Assembly: GCA_016928435.1 (NCBI GenBank)
Contig: JAFGKT010000075.1
Coordinates: 1 to 64,000 of the forward strand
Reading direction: 5' to 3'
From: Sedimentisphaerales bacterium
Lineage (GTDB): Bacteria > Planctomycetota > Phycisphaerae > Sedimentisphaerales > SM23-30
DNA: 64,000 bases
This document shows positions 41,139-49,870 of the stretch, piece by piece (position 1 is the first letter of the stretch; each line of letters opens with the position of its first letter). The notes under the pieces are model-generated. The model worked only from the letters and a program-made list of their open reading frames with translations, did no database searches and was not told the origin of the DNA. A program made the translations under genes and the position numbers.

Positions 41139-42797
41139 TCACAAGTGCTTGATCGTAAGTCCTTGCTGCAATTCTTTCCGGTCAAAAAGCCCAAAGAAAA
41201 ACTCACGGTTAGCAGACACATTAGCATTTTCAAGCTGAGCTGTCATTCTTTTTTCCGCGGCAAGCAACTCTTGCCTCTTTTTATCGAGAAGACCGCTTAG
41301 TTGCTCATTAACGTCACGAATCTTTTCAAATGCCGCTCGACGCTGCTGGGCTGAGCCGTTCGCCGACCGCAGTTTACGCGAGTCTTCTACTGCTTGCCGT
41401 CGCTGTTCGAGCAATTTCGCTACATCAGCCTGACCCGCGACCGAGTCATCGATATGACGTTGAGGATTATAAAGCAGCTCACGTTTAAGTCGTTGAATCC
41501 GAGATCGCTCAGTGTCAATCGCAGTCAGGCTCGGCTCGCAGTCGGCAAACAAATGTATTGTCGCGCTGGCCACAGCGAACCTCGGCGGTTCAACCCCATA
41601 AAACAAACGAATAAAACCATCGGTTACTTGATCGTAACGTCCCCCGCCGATACCGTGTACAAAATAATCCGCTAAGAACAAACGAACAAATGCCGTCAGC
41701 ATCAGTGCCTTGGGACGCAATGCCATATTGCCTTCCTTCAATAATCGCCGCAACTGCCCCACAGCCTGCATATTCGGTTCAAACGCCTCCGCCGGTATCT
41801 CGAGCAACGCGTTATCTTGGTCACCCAAAAATATCTTGCCCGCCGATTCGTAAACATACAAAGAACTGCGCGAATGTTGCTCCCGCAATATCCAAAAAGG
41901 CATCTCAATCTTGTTGTCATCGATAGTAAGATCAGGTAAAGGCTGCGATTGATTACGCACACGGTTGGCTGCGCGAAATTCTCCCAAAGCTTGATTGTAA
42001 CAACTGCTCATCCGCCGCCGTTGCAGCAGCAAATCCAAAAAGAATCCCGTAAAGGCTGATGAACCACTCATCTCCGAGAGCGGCAAATCACACCAAGACA
42101 CATTAATCGCCTCCGCCAAGTAGCGATTCAGCAAAACGAAAAACTCACCCAGATTGCCCCCGCGCCCCGCGATTCGTTCCAGCGTCTCAACCAACCGTGC
42201 CATCGGCTGCTTAAGTTTCTCAGGCACCGTCAGAGATCGCAGTTTCGCAACAATACCACCAACCTCCGCGACACTCGGCACCGGCAAAAGCTCGACCGGC
42301 ATAGATAACTGATCCGGACAGAACGGCAAATGCTGCACCGACAGCTTGCCCGCACTATCAATCGGCACACTTAGACTGCTATGCTTGGGCAAATCGCTAT
42401 CCACTGCCACATTCCAGACCACACCCCCTATCGCCCGCGCCAAAAAGTCCGCCAGAGTGTACTTGATCAGAATGCCGCAATGATAGAACTGACATTGATG
42501 CCCGGTGAGTATCAAAGGCGTGGAATAATCGCCGACAGCATCATAAGTGACTTCCCCACCCCCAGCCTTACCAGGCCGCAACTTCTGAGCATAACACCTG
42601 ACCACTTCCCCCAGCTCCTGCCGTGCCTCGCGCCGCATCGAAGGCAAATCACTGTCAAGAATCTGCAAAGAAGATTGCGACAAGACCACCCGATTGATAT
42701 CGATCGCCTTGAGCATTTCCCCAATGGTCGGATAAAGCAACTGCTCGCCGTGCTTTTGAGGTGTATTGAGAACAACTGGATAATTGGAATCGGTCAT
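41139..42797 (-). CDS. BshC-like protein of unknown function
   Basis: This 552-residue protein has LILTGHQCQFYHCGILIKYT at about 96-115, similar in pattern to the TGQQ region of the bacillithiol ligase BshC, and LTAFVRLFLADYFVHGIGGG-type wording farther on. The C-terminal 120 residues form a likely coiled coil (LKRELL, RRAAFEKIRDVNEQL, KKRQELLAAEKRM). The ATG at 42797 overlaps the stop of the upstream glycosyltransferase (ATGA), so translation is coupled. No bshA or bshB is in the window, so a bacillithiol role is not supported. Confidence 0.6.
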   Translation of the reverse strand: MTDSNYPVVLNTPQKHGEQLLYPTIGEMLKAIDINRVVLSQSSLQILDSDLPSMRREARQELGEVVRCYAQKLRPGKAGGGEVTYDAVGDYSTPLILTGHQCQFYHCGILIKYTLADFLARAIGGVVWNVAVDSDLPKHSSLSVPIDSAGKLSVQHLPFCPDQLSMPVELLPVPSVAEVGGIVAKLRSLTVPEKLKQPMARLVETLERIAGRGGNLGEFFVLLNRYLAEAINVSWCDLPLSEMSGSSAFTGFFLDLLLQRRRMSSCYNQALGEFRAANRVRNQSQPLPDLTIDDNKIEMPFWILREQHSRSSLYVYESAGKIFLGDQDNALLEIPAEAFEPNMQAVGQLRRLLKEGNMALRPKALMLTAFVRLFLADYFVHGIGGGRYDQVTDGFIRLFYGVEPPRFAVASATIHLFADCEPSLTAIDTERSRIQRLKRELLYNPQRHIDDSVAGQADVAKLLEQRRQAVEDSRKLRSANGSAQQRRAAFEKIRDVNEQLSGLLDKKRQELLAAEKRMTAQLENANVSANREFFFGLFDRKELQQGLTIKHL

Positions 42798-43585
42798 GAT
42801 TGACAGTTGCACGCTTTGTGCCATGCTAAGCAACCGCAAGGCTGGCTGCTATCCGCACACCACCCAACCTTTTCCATCGATTGCTCGAATACCTCCATAT
42901 AATGGCGTAAACGATTGCTAACATTATCGAGATTGCCGCCGAAGTAGCGATTGGGGTCATTATAGATCAAACTGACAGGTATCTCACGAACTCGCAAACC
43001 ATGATACGCCGCCTGTACCCAAAACTCCAGCGGAATCGCATAACCGCACTCGGTCAGCTCCAATCGAGCCACCGCCGAAACCCGATAAGCCTTAAAACCG
43101 CAAAAACTATCTGTAAGATCAAGCCCCAACTTTTCATTCACCATAGCGGTGATGATTTCATTAACGCTGCGTCTCTCTGCCGGAGGTGTAGAGTATTCCG
43201 AAATCGGGCAGAGATAACGCGACCCGCTGATAATATCAGCGTCATCGTTGCAGATAGCTGAGAAAAACACCGGTATCAAATTCGGATCATGCTGCAAATC
43301 ACAATCCATGGTGATCATCCACTGGGCACCGCAGGCTTGAGCGAAATGAAAAGCGTCGATGATCGCTTGGCCATAACCTTTGTTGCAAGGCCGACTGATC
43401 AAATTAATGTCAGACCGCCGGACCAGCAATTCCTTCGTACCGTCAGTACTGCCGTCGTCGATTATCACGATATCATCAGTGTATCGCCGGGCCTGATCCA
43501 GCACTTTACTAATGTACTTACGCTCATTGTAAACTGGAATCGCCAGCAACACCGACTGTCTGGCTTTGAAATCTCGATATTTCAT
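42794..43585 (-). CDS. Glycosyltransferase family 2 (dolichyl-phosphate mannosyltransferase-like)
   Basis: This 263-residue soluble-type GT2 enzyme has AIPVYNERKYISKVL, IIDDGSTDGTKE, DCDLQHDPNLI (metal-binding DxD region) and SGSRY. It resembles polyprenol-phosphate sugar transferases but lacks C-terminal membrane helices. The C-terminal tail is unusual, with five cysteines in the last 24 residues (CADSS, CGCL, KACNC). It is coupled to the BshC-like gene by a four-base ATGA overlap. Confidence 0.82.
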   Translation of the reverse strand: MKYRDFKARQSVLLAIPVYNERKYISKVLDQARRYTDDIVIIDDGSTDGTKELLVRRSDINLISRPCNKGYGQAIIDAFHFAQACGAQWMITMDCDLQHDPNLIPVFFSAICNDDADIISGSRYLCPISEYSTPPAERRSVNEIITAMVNEKLGLDLTDSFCGFKAYRVSAVARLELTECGYAIPLEFWVQAAYHGLRVREIPVSLIYNDPNRYFGGNLDNVSNRLRHYMEVFEQSMEKVGWCADSSQPCGCLAWHKACNCQS

Positions 43586-43688
43586 GCAAATATGATAGGC
43601 AAAGCACTCTTTAAAGTCAAACAGTCAAGGCTAAACATTACCCATCTTGCCTGTTTTGCCAATTTGCTTGCCCAATCCCTTCAACCAT

Positions 43689-43716
43689 TGCTTTTACTTA
43701 GTCAATAGCCATAATA
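43689..43716 (+). promoter_or_regulatory. Possible promoter of larE
   Basis: TTGCTT (43689-43694, 4/6) and CATAAT (43711-43716, 5/6) are 16 bases apart in the divergent space between the glycosyltransferase and larE genes. A further TATTATATT overlaps downstream, so the exact -10 is uncertain. Confidence 0.35.
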
Positions 43717-43769
43717 TAGTATTATATTGCCCATTTAACAACACTCTCCTTTCAAAACCATAACATTCA

Positions 43770-44588
43770 ATGAATCATACGAATCTATCAACCAAACTCG
43801 CTCACCTAAAAGACATCTTGCACAGCTACACCAAAGTAATCGTCGCGTATTCCGGCGGTACCGATAGCACATTCCTGCTCAAAGTCGCCCTCGATACCTT
43901 AGGTCGCGAAAACGTCCTAGCCTGCATCGCCCTAAGCGAATCATTCGCCCAGAGTGAATATCAACAAGCCCTGCAACTAGCCCGCCAAATGCAAGCGGAA
44001 ACCGTAACCATTAACCCCAACGAAATGCAAGACCCCCAATACCGCGCCAACTCCGCTCAGCGTTGCTTCTATTGCAAACAACATCTATTCGCCAAAATGA
44101 CCGAACTCGCCCAACAGCGTAACATACCCACCATAATATCCGGCGACAACGCCGACGACCCCAACGACCATCGGCCAGGCCTAGCCGCCGCCAAAAATTT
44201 CCACATCGCCAGCCCTCTACTAGAGGCCTCCCTCACCAAAGCCGACATCCGAACCCTAAGCAAACAACTCCAACTGCCCACTTGGAACAAACCCGCCCAA
44301 CCGTGCCTGGCTTCGCGAATAAGCTACGGCTTAGAGATATCCGCTGATCGCCTGCGCCAAGTAGAACAAGGCGAACAATTCCTCCGCACCCTGCTCCCAG
44401 GACAACCACTGCGAATGCGCCATCACGACCAACTAGTCCGCATCGAAGTACCCACCGAACATATCGCAAAACTAACCGACGAAAAACTACGCGAAAAAAT
44501 CGTAACCTTCTTCAAGCAACTAGGCTTCAAATACGTCACCCTAGACCTGCAAGGCTTCCGCAGCGGCTCCGCCAACGAAGTACTCTAA
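43770..44588 (+). CDS. larE: ATP-dependent sacrificial sulfur transferase LarE-like
   Basis: This 272-residue PP-loop protein has SGGTDS (28-33) for ATP binding, RCFYCKQHLF (98-107) and Cys179 in KPAQPCLASR, which aligns with the sacrificial cysteine of LarE. LarE adds sulfur to the nickel-pincer cofactor of lactate racemase and related enzymes. No larA, larB or larC is nearby, so it may serve another racemase elsewhere or have a different role. It is transcribed opposite to both neighbours; codon use is rich in C-ending codons. Confidence 0.85.
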   Translation: MNHTNLSTKLAHLKDILHSYTKVIVAYSGGTDSTFLLKVALDTLGRENVLACIALSESFAQSEYQQALQLARQMQAETVTINPNEMQDPQYRANSAQRCFYCKQHLFAKMTELAQQRNIPTIISGDNADDPNDHRPGLAAAKNFHIASPLLEASLTKADIRTLSKQLQLPTWNKPAQPCLASRISYGLEISADRLRQVEQGEQFLRTLLPGQPLRMRHHDQLVRIEVPTEHIAKLTDEKLREKIVTFFKQLGFKYVTLDLQGFRSGSANEVL

Positions 44589-44623
44589 CCAACACCATCC
44601 GCCAACTTTAGCCCCCGAACGTA

Positions 44624-44641
44624 AGCAATATTTATATTGCT
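44624..44641. terminator. Hairpin between convergent larE and deaminase genes
   Basis: AGCAATA-TTTA-TATTGCT is a perfect 7-base stem with a four-base loop, 36 bases after the larE stop and 40 bases after the stop of the opposing gene. No T run is present, so termination is uncertain. Confidence 0.35.
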
Positions 44642-44680
44642 CTAGCTCGGCGGTTCAAACTCCAATCCACAATCAATCGC

Positions 44681-45907
44681 CTAACCATCTCCTCGATAAA
44701 CTACTGTACCCCCCACCATCGTCAACTTCACCTGCCCATCGCCATCCAAAATATCCGCCGGCACATCCTCCGCGCCAATCCCCCGATCACTAACCGCAAC
44801 CGCCACAATATCCGCAGCCTTACCAACCGCCAGCGACCCAATCTCATCGGCCCAACCCAACGCCCGCGCGCCGTTAATCGTACCCATCGCCAATATCGTC
44901 TCCGCCTCAAGCTGCGGATAACGCCGCCGCAAAAAACGCATCTCATCAAGAATGCTCAGCGAATCATTACTAGCCAAGCTGTCCGTCCCCAAACAAACAT
45001 TGATCCCCATCGCCAGCATTTCCCGAAACCGATGATTGCGATGCCCAAAAAAATCCGCCGAACGCGGACAATACGCCACACTGTGCCCCCGCCCCGCCAA
45101 CAAAGCCAAATCCTCATCGTCCGCGTAATTCACATGCGCCAACAAAAAATCACGCCCCGAAAGCTCCATCCCCAAAAAATACCGGATCGGCGAAACCCCA
45201 ACCGGCTCAAAACTCCCATCCCATCTTCCAATCCTCTTCAAATACGCAGGCCAAATCCCCGAACCGTCCCGCAAAAAATCCGCCTCCGCCACCGTCTCCG
45301 CCAAATGCGTCGTCAGCAAAACATCACACTCCGCCGCCGCTTCATACAACTTTCGATTCGTCGAATACGGCGCATGAGGCGACACCCCCACTCGCATCAA
45401 CCCATCATCACTCCGCTCCCACACACACTGCGCCAAATAATCCAAAGGCCCCACAACATCCTCCCGCAACCCAATCAGCTCCGCGAACGCCACCTTACGA
45501 ATCCCACTCTTAGCCAACTCCGCCCGCGCCCGATTCTCATGGCTAATATCACCAACCGTAGTCACCCCCCCCGCCAACGATGCTTCACATGCCGCACCAA
45601 TCGTCCCTGCGATATCATCCCCCAACTCCGTCCGCAACTCAACAATCCGCCCCACCCATTCCGTAAAATCACCCTCGAACGGAACCCGCCCCCCCAAATC
45701 CGACAACTCCAAATGTGTATGCCCATTAACCAACCCCGGCAGCAAAACACAATCCGGAAGATCAACCACCGCCGCCCCAGAAAACTCCCCCAACAAATCA
45801 CTATACTCACCAACCCCCAAAATCCGCCCACCATCAACAGCAACCCCCCCCCGCCCAACAGCAGCAGCCCCACCCAACCAAACACTATGCCCACGTAATA
45901 TCAACAT
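44681..45907 (-). CDS. Amidohydrolase, probable aminofutalosine deaminase
   Basis: This 408-residue member of the metal-dependent amidohydrolase superfamily has the metal site NGHTHLE (His63, His65), a later histidine in SPHAPYST, TTHLAE and the Asp of GTDSLASND. The family includes SAH, guanine and aminofutalosine deaminases. Its location beside mqnA and mqnC argues for aminofutalosine deamination in menaquinone synthesis; sequence alone does not prove it. The ATG at 45907 is preferred to nearby TTG/GTG. The coding strand is strikingly rich in G and T. Confidence 0.7.
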   Translation of the reverse strand: MLILRGHSVWLGGAAAVGRGGVAVDGGRILGVGEYSDLLGEFSGAAVVDLPDCVLLPGLVNGHTHLELSDLGGRVPFEGDFTEWVGRIVELRTELGDDIAGTIGAACEASLAGGVTTVGDISHENRARAELAKSGIRKVAFAELIGLREDVVGPLDYLAQCVWERSDDGLMRVGVSPHAPYSTNRKLYEAAAECDVLLTTHLAETVAEADFLRDGSGIWPAYLKRIGRWDGSFEPVGVSPIRYFLGMELSGRDFLLAHVNYADDEDLALLAGRGHSVAYCPRSADFFGHRNHRFREMLAMGINVCLGTDSLASNDSLSILDEMRFLRRRYPQLEAETILAMGTINGARALGWADEIGSLAVGKAADIVAVAVSDRGIGAEDVPADILDGDGQVKLTMVGGTVVYRGDG

Positions 45908-46176
45908 CACCAAAGTGTATCAGCTCCCCCACCACGGTCAACTTCAAAGAGATCACAACTTTCTACCATTACATTCAGTTATCCAAGATAACACCCTTGT
46001 TTGCAGTCTCTCCTACTGATATACTACCTGCGATCTAGGGTATTTGTCTGGTCGGGCCATATTCGTATGGCCAAATTTGAGTGTTTACTCGCAAGCCGTT
46101 AAGAACACAATGTTGACATACTTTAGACATAGCGGGCTGGTTTAAATGGGCTAAAAAGAGAACAGAGGCCAAAACG

Positions 46177-47613
46177 ATGAAAATTGGACGAAATCAAAAA
46201 TGTCCTTGTGGGAGCGGAAAGAAGTACAAGCATTGTTGTGCCAAACCTGAGCCATCGTTTGACCCGGTTATTGCAGCTACTGAATTGAGCTTACGTGATC
46301 GAAACATCATCTTATTTAATGAAATCTTTGATATTTTTAAGATAAATGAGGGAATTGACTGGTCAGATATCCAATCAACAATATCTGACGACCAAATTCG
46401 TCATATGTATCAAATTGTTGCAGATTTGTGGCACTATAAAACAGACATCGGGTCACTATTGCCCAAGCCAGATAACAAGCTTCGCGCATTGTATCAAGGC
46501 GACATCGCTCCTGAACTTCTGGTGAGAAATGTATTTCGATTTAGTCTTTATGCTGATGAAATTCTTGTGGTTAGCCCATTCTTAAATCCATGGGGAATAA
46601 GAGAAGAATATAATCCCATAGATAATCCTGCGCAGCATAAGGTGGATGCACTCAAACTTGTCTTCTTCGCAATACAAATGGCACCTTGGATAGATGCCGG
46701 GCTAGTTAATCTCATACCAGACCCCAGCGATTATGATCATCAACTGAAAATACGTACTTGGAAAATGGCAGAGCAACGAATAAAAAAAGATATGCCGACA
46801 GACGAAGATATGGCTCCAGAATTGAATCGTACCGAAGAAGAACTCCGTTCTATTCTGCTTGCATCACCTAATGAATATCTTATCAGAAAAATGAGGCAAT
46901 ACAACTCTGACGTATCGGAAAAGGAAATTAAAGGCGCACTTGAATATGTGGATCAGTTACGAGAACAATCCCTATTTATGCCTATGCAGACTTTAGATAT
47001 GATGGGGCCCCAATTACTTTCACTTCGTTTAGGTGTGAATCTAGAAATGGCATTGTATCTATGCCAAAGCACTGGTGCATTTCCGTATACAAATGTCAAA
47101 TATAGATGGAAAGAGCTACAGTCCGTCAAAGAATCATTGCCTACCGATGCAGAAATCTGGACCCCATTGACCAAAGCATTTTCTGATTTAGATTTTAGGT
47201 TCCTTGATAACATTAATACATCCTTCGCGTGCAATATGCGTAAGGAGAATAGATTGGAAGGTTTCCGTACGTTTTTGCGACGAATGTGGTCTACTCTTAA
47301 CAACGAAGATGACTTAACCAAACTTCAATCCAAATCCAGAGATTTTGCAGATGAGCTATCAGATGAATATCACAAAGCTAAAGCAGAATGGGACAAGATT
47401 GACACCGATTTGATTAAATGGCTTGGGGGGACCATCTCTACTGGAATTGGAGCTAGCGGATTAGGAGCAATTATTGATGGCAAACTTGGAATCGCGGCTG
47501 GAGCGTCGTTTGCCATAAAGGCGGTAACTGAACTAGTTGCCGCAAAAAGAAACCGAAGGTCGTTCCGCGAGAAAGTTCCAATGTCTGTATTCATAGATTT
47601 GAACGGAAAATAA
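46177..47613 (+). CDS. SEC-C motif protein of unknown function
   Basis: This 478-residue protein opens with a SEC-C zinc motif, KCPCGSGKKYKHCC (Cys9, Cys11, Cys20, Cys21), the element found at the C-terminus of SecA. The rest is unrecognised and mostly helical, with a glycine-rich hydrophobic segment near the end (about 415-450, WLGGTISTGIGASG). The gene is far more AT-rich than its neighbours and uses different codons. It splits the menaquinone cluster on the opposite strand, suggesting horizontal gain. AGAGG lies eight bases before the ATG. Function is unknown; it is not SecA. Confidence 0.75.
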   Translation: MKIGRNQKCPCGSGKKYKHCCAKPEPSFDPVIAATELSLRDRNIILFNEIFDIFKINEGIDWSDIQSTISDDQIRHMYQIVADLWHYKTDIGSLLPKPDNKLRALYQGDIAPELLVRNVFRFSLYADEILVVSPFLNPWGIREEYNPIDNPAQHKVDALKLVFFAIQMAPWIDAGLVNLIPDPSDYDHQLKIRTWKMAEQRIKKDMPTDEDMAPELNRTEEELRSILLASPNEYLIRKMRQYNSDVSEKEIKGALEYVDQLREQSLFMPMQTLDMMGPQLLSLRLGVNLEMALYLCQSTGAFPYTNVKYRWKELQSVKESLPTDAEIWTPLTKAFSDLDFRFLDNINTSFACNMRKENRLEGFRTFLRRMWSTLNNEDDLTKLQSKSRDFADELSDEYHKAKAEWDKIDTDLIKWLGGTISTGIGASGLGAIIDGKLGIAAGASFAIKAVTELVAAKRNRRSFREKVPMSVFIDLNGK

Positions 47614-47718
47614 ACTATTCAATCAGCCGACCAGGAAGGCCTCATCAGCCCATGCTGTTTGGTTTTGGGGTACAAGACTTGTTAGGCTGGAATTTTCGCA
47701 ACCGTCCGCGCGTAGTGC

Positions 47719-48492
47719 CTAGACTTTGACGTACTTTCGCCCGTTGATCTGAGGCAGCCGCGATTGCGCCGGCCCCGTGCGAGTGGTTCCCGTCTCTGGA
47801 GCTGCGAGCTGTTGCTCCATCAGCATTTCCTCAAGATCACCAGCTTTATTTTCGCGTTCCAGGCTTTCCATGAACTCTTCCGCGGTCTTCAAACGCCGCC
47901 GGGCCAGTTCGCGCACCGAATCAAACCGAAAACTCTCGCGCAGCCGCGCCGACCAGTAATCGTATTCGATCTTGCGTTTCCAGCTCACCAACGCATCGCT
48001 GGCACCCCGCCCATGCACCACATACCGGCGGAACTCGTTAAAAATCCCCACTGCCCCCATATCATCCAAATTGCGCGCATCCGAAAGTATCATCGCTTCG
48101 ATCAGCGTCGTAGAACGATTCCCAGACTCAATAACAATACTGCAAACCCGCTCCATCTGCCGCGGGTTGATCAATTCCTGCAATTTCTCCTGGATAATCT
48201 GAGCCGAAAAGTCCCGCAAATCCTCATCGGTAAGGTCGGCTAACACCATCCGCGCCGCCCGATCCTCCTGGTTGGCGTACCGGGCGAAGCCCGCGTCCCG
48301 GAAAAGAGCCGCGATATTCAAGCATTCCTGGTCCACCTGGAACCGCTGCGTATCGGGCAACCGAGCGATACTGCCGCAATGGCGCATTACCCGCCGGGCA
48401 CGATCGATGAGGTAACGGTCGGGCGTACCCTTTATGGTAGGAACTGCTAGAACTTGATCGGATATTTCCTGAATTACGCCTAGATTGGCCAT
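47719..48492 (-). CDS. HD-superfamily protein (YedJ-like), partly degenerate
   Basis: This 257-residue protein resembles HD-domain phosphohydrolases of the YedJ type: RVMRHCGSIARL (first His), AALFRDAGF where an HD dyad is expected, and ILSDARNLDDMGAVGIFNEF (second Asp region). The dyad reads RD rather than HD, so metal binding may be altered. The ATG at 48492 follows AGGAG by six bases. It lies in the menaquinone cluster downstream of mqnC; whether it acts in that pathway is unknown. Confidence 0.6.
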   Translation of the reverse strand: MANLGVIQEISDQVLAVPTIKGTPDRYLIDRARRVMRHCGSIARLPDTQRFQVDQECLNIAALFRDAGFARYANQEDRAARMVLADLTDEDLRDFSAQIIQEKLQELINPRQMERVCSIVIESGNRSTTLIEAMILSDARNLDDMGAVGIFNEFRRYVVHGRGASDALVSWKRKIEYDYWSARLRESFRFDSVRELARRRLKTAEEFMESLERENKAGDLEEMLMEQQLAAPETGTTRTGPAQSRLPQINGRKYVKV

Positions 48493-48660
48493 CGCGGACT
48501 CCTGTGCCAATTGTCATCTATGCCAAAAACCAAGGCGACCCAGCGGCAAAAAGAGCATTCCCCGCTAAACTCGCCATTTAGCATATATCGGCCCGACCAT
48601 CGACAATCCTTGAATCCCACCGACCAAACAGTCCCATTCCGCTCAAAATCCGCGTCAGTG

Positions 48661-48712
48661 AAAAAAGGGGACTGGCTCCGCAGCGTCAGCGGAGGTGCCT
48701 GTACCCTTTTTT
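48661..48712. repeat. REP-like palindrome at the 3' end of mqnC
   Basis: A long imperfect palindrome: AAAAAAGGG near the left end matches CCCTTTTTT near the right, and the centre pairs CTCCGC with GCGGAG. The form, an A-run/T-run palindrome with GACTGGCTCCG and CGGAGGTGCC arms, is like REP elements seen scattered in many genomes. It begins four bases after the mqnC stop and has T runs on both strands, so it may also end transcription of mqnC. Confidence 0.6.
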
Positions 48713-48715
48713 CGC

Positions 48716-49870
48716 CTAGCCATTAATATTGCGATAATAGAAGTCCCGCTGTTGCGGCTCAAAACCCGCATTGCGTATCAATCCCCGCAGCGTCTCCAAC
48801 TCCAACATATAGCAAGTCCCCGCCGCGGAAACTACATTCTCCTCCATCATCAGCGACCCAGCGTCGTCGCAGCCCGCTAATAAGCTCAACTGAGCGATTT
48901 TTGCCCCCATAGTCACCCAAGAAGCCTGAATATGCCCCACATTATCGAGAAAAATCCGCGCCAAAGCCGTCATTCTAAGCTGCTCCACCGCGTCAGCCGT
49001 GACCAATTCCCCCCGCTCGCGAGGTCGACCACTCGCCTCATCATACTCCGCCCGAGCCCCCAACCGCGTATTACGCCCCTGGAAAGGCCAACAAATAAAC
49101 GCTGTGAAATACCCCCCCTCACCCGTCCGCTCGCGATACGCCAACGATTCATCCTGCAAATCCCGCAAACGCTGCAAATGCTCAATCCGCTCCGCCACCG
49201 TCTCCACATGCCCAAACATCATCGTCGCCGTCGTACAAATCCCCATTCGGTGCGCTTGCCTGCTGACTTCCAGCCATTCTTCCGCCGAGCACTTCCCCGG
49301 CGAAACCTCCTGCCGCACCGAATCCACCAGTATCTCCGCCCCACCCCCAGGAATACTGTCCAACCCCGCTTCCCGCAAACGCTCCAGCAACGTTCGCAAA
49401 GGCATATCAAAATGCCCCGCCATGAACGCAATCTCAGCCGGCGAAAACCCATGGATATGCAACCCCGCAAAACGCCCCTTTATCCCCCTCAACAAATCCT
49501 CGTACCACGAAAGCCCCAAAGCCGGGTTCATCCCCCCCTGCAGCAATATCTGCGTCCCCCCCAACGCAACCAACGGTTCAATCTTAGCATTAACTTCCTC
49601 AACCGTCAGCGTATAACCGCCCGGATCCTTACCCCCCACACTAAAAGCACAAAACGAACAAGCAGTCCCACAAATATTCGTATAGTTAATATTACGCTCG
49701 ATCGCGTAAGTGCGAACCTCTGACCCATGCAGCAAATCAGCAATCTCCCCACCCCGCCGACACAATTCATGCAGATTCCCATCACGATACAACTGCTCCG
49801 CCCGCTGCGCCGTTATCCGCTCCACACCCCTTCGCCCCACCGCAGCGACAAAATCCGCACAAGTAACCAT
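48716..49870 (-). CDS. mqnC: Cyclic dehypoxanthinyl futalosine synthase MqnC
   Basis: This 384-residue radical SAM enzyme has the CxxxCxxC cluster site at Cys67, Cys71 and Cys74 (ICGTACSFCAF). Family-specific stretches include GGTQILLQGGMNP, GLDSIPGGGAEILVDSVR and ATMMFGHVET. It makes the cyclic intermediate of the futalosine route to menaquinone from dehypoxanthinyl futalosine. Its start overlaps the mqnA stop by one base (TAATG), so the genes are cotranslated. A segment between FICWPFQGRN and the preceding RDLQDES is slightly longer than usual. Confidence 0.93.
   Translation of the reverse strand: MVTCADFVAAVGRRGVERITAQRAEQLYRDGNLHELCRRGGEIADLLHGSEVRTYAIERNINYTNICGTACSFCAFSVGGKDPGGYTLTVEEVNAKIEPLVALGGTQILLQGGMNPALGLSWYEDLLRGIKGRFAGLHIHGFSPAEIAFMAGHFDMPLRTLLERLREAGLDSIPGGGAEILVDSVRQEVSPGKCSAEEWLEVSRQAHRMGICTTATMMFGHVETVAERIEHLQRLRDLQDESLAYRERTGEGGYFTAFICWPFQGRNTRLGARAEYDEASGRPRERGELVTADAVEQLRMTALARIFLDNVGHIQASWVTMGAKIAQLSLLAGCDDAGSLMMEENVVSAAGTCYMLELETLRGLIRNAGFEPQQRDFYYRNING

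Noticed and set aside
45032-45898. A 288-codon Pro/Arg-rich frame antisense to the amidohydrolase
   Set aside because: The composition simply reflects the extreme C-richness of the plus strand; the amidohydrolase on the minus strand has clear motifs.
46113-46118. Exact TTGACA upstream of the SEC-C gene
   Set aside because: No -10 hexamer is found at 15-19 bases, so I did not call a promoter.
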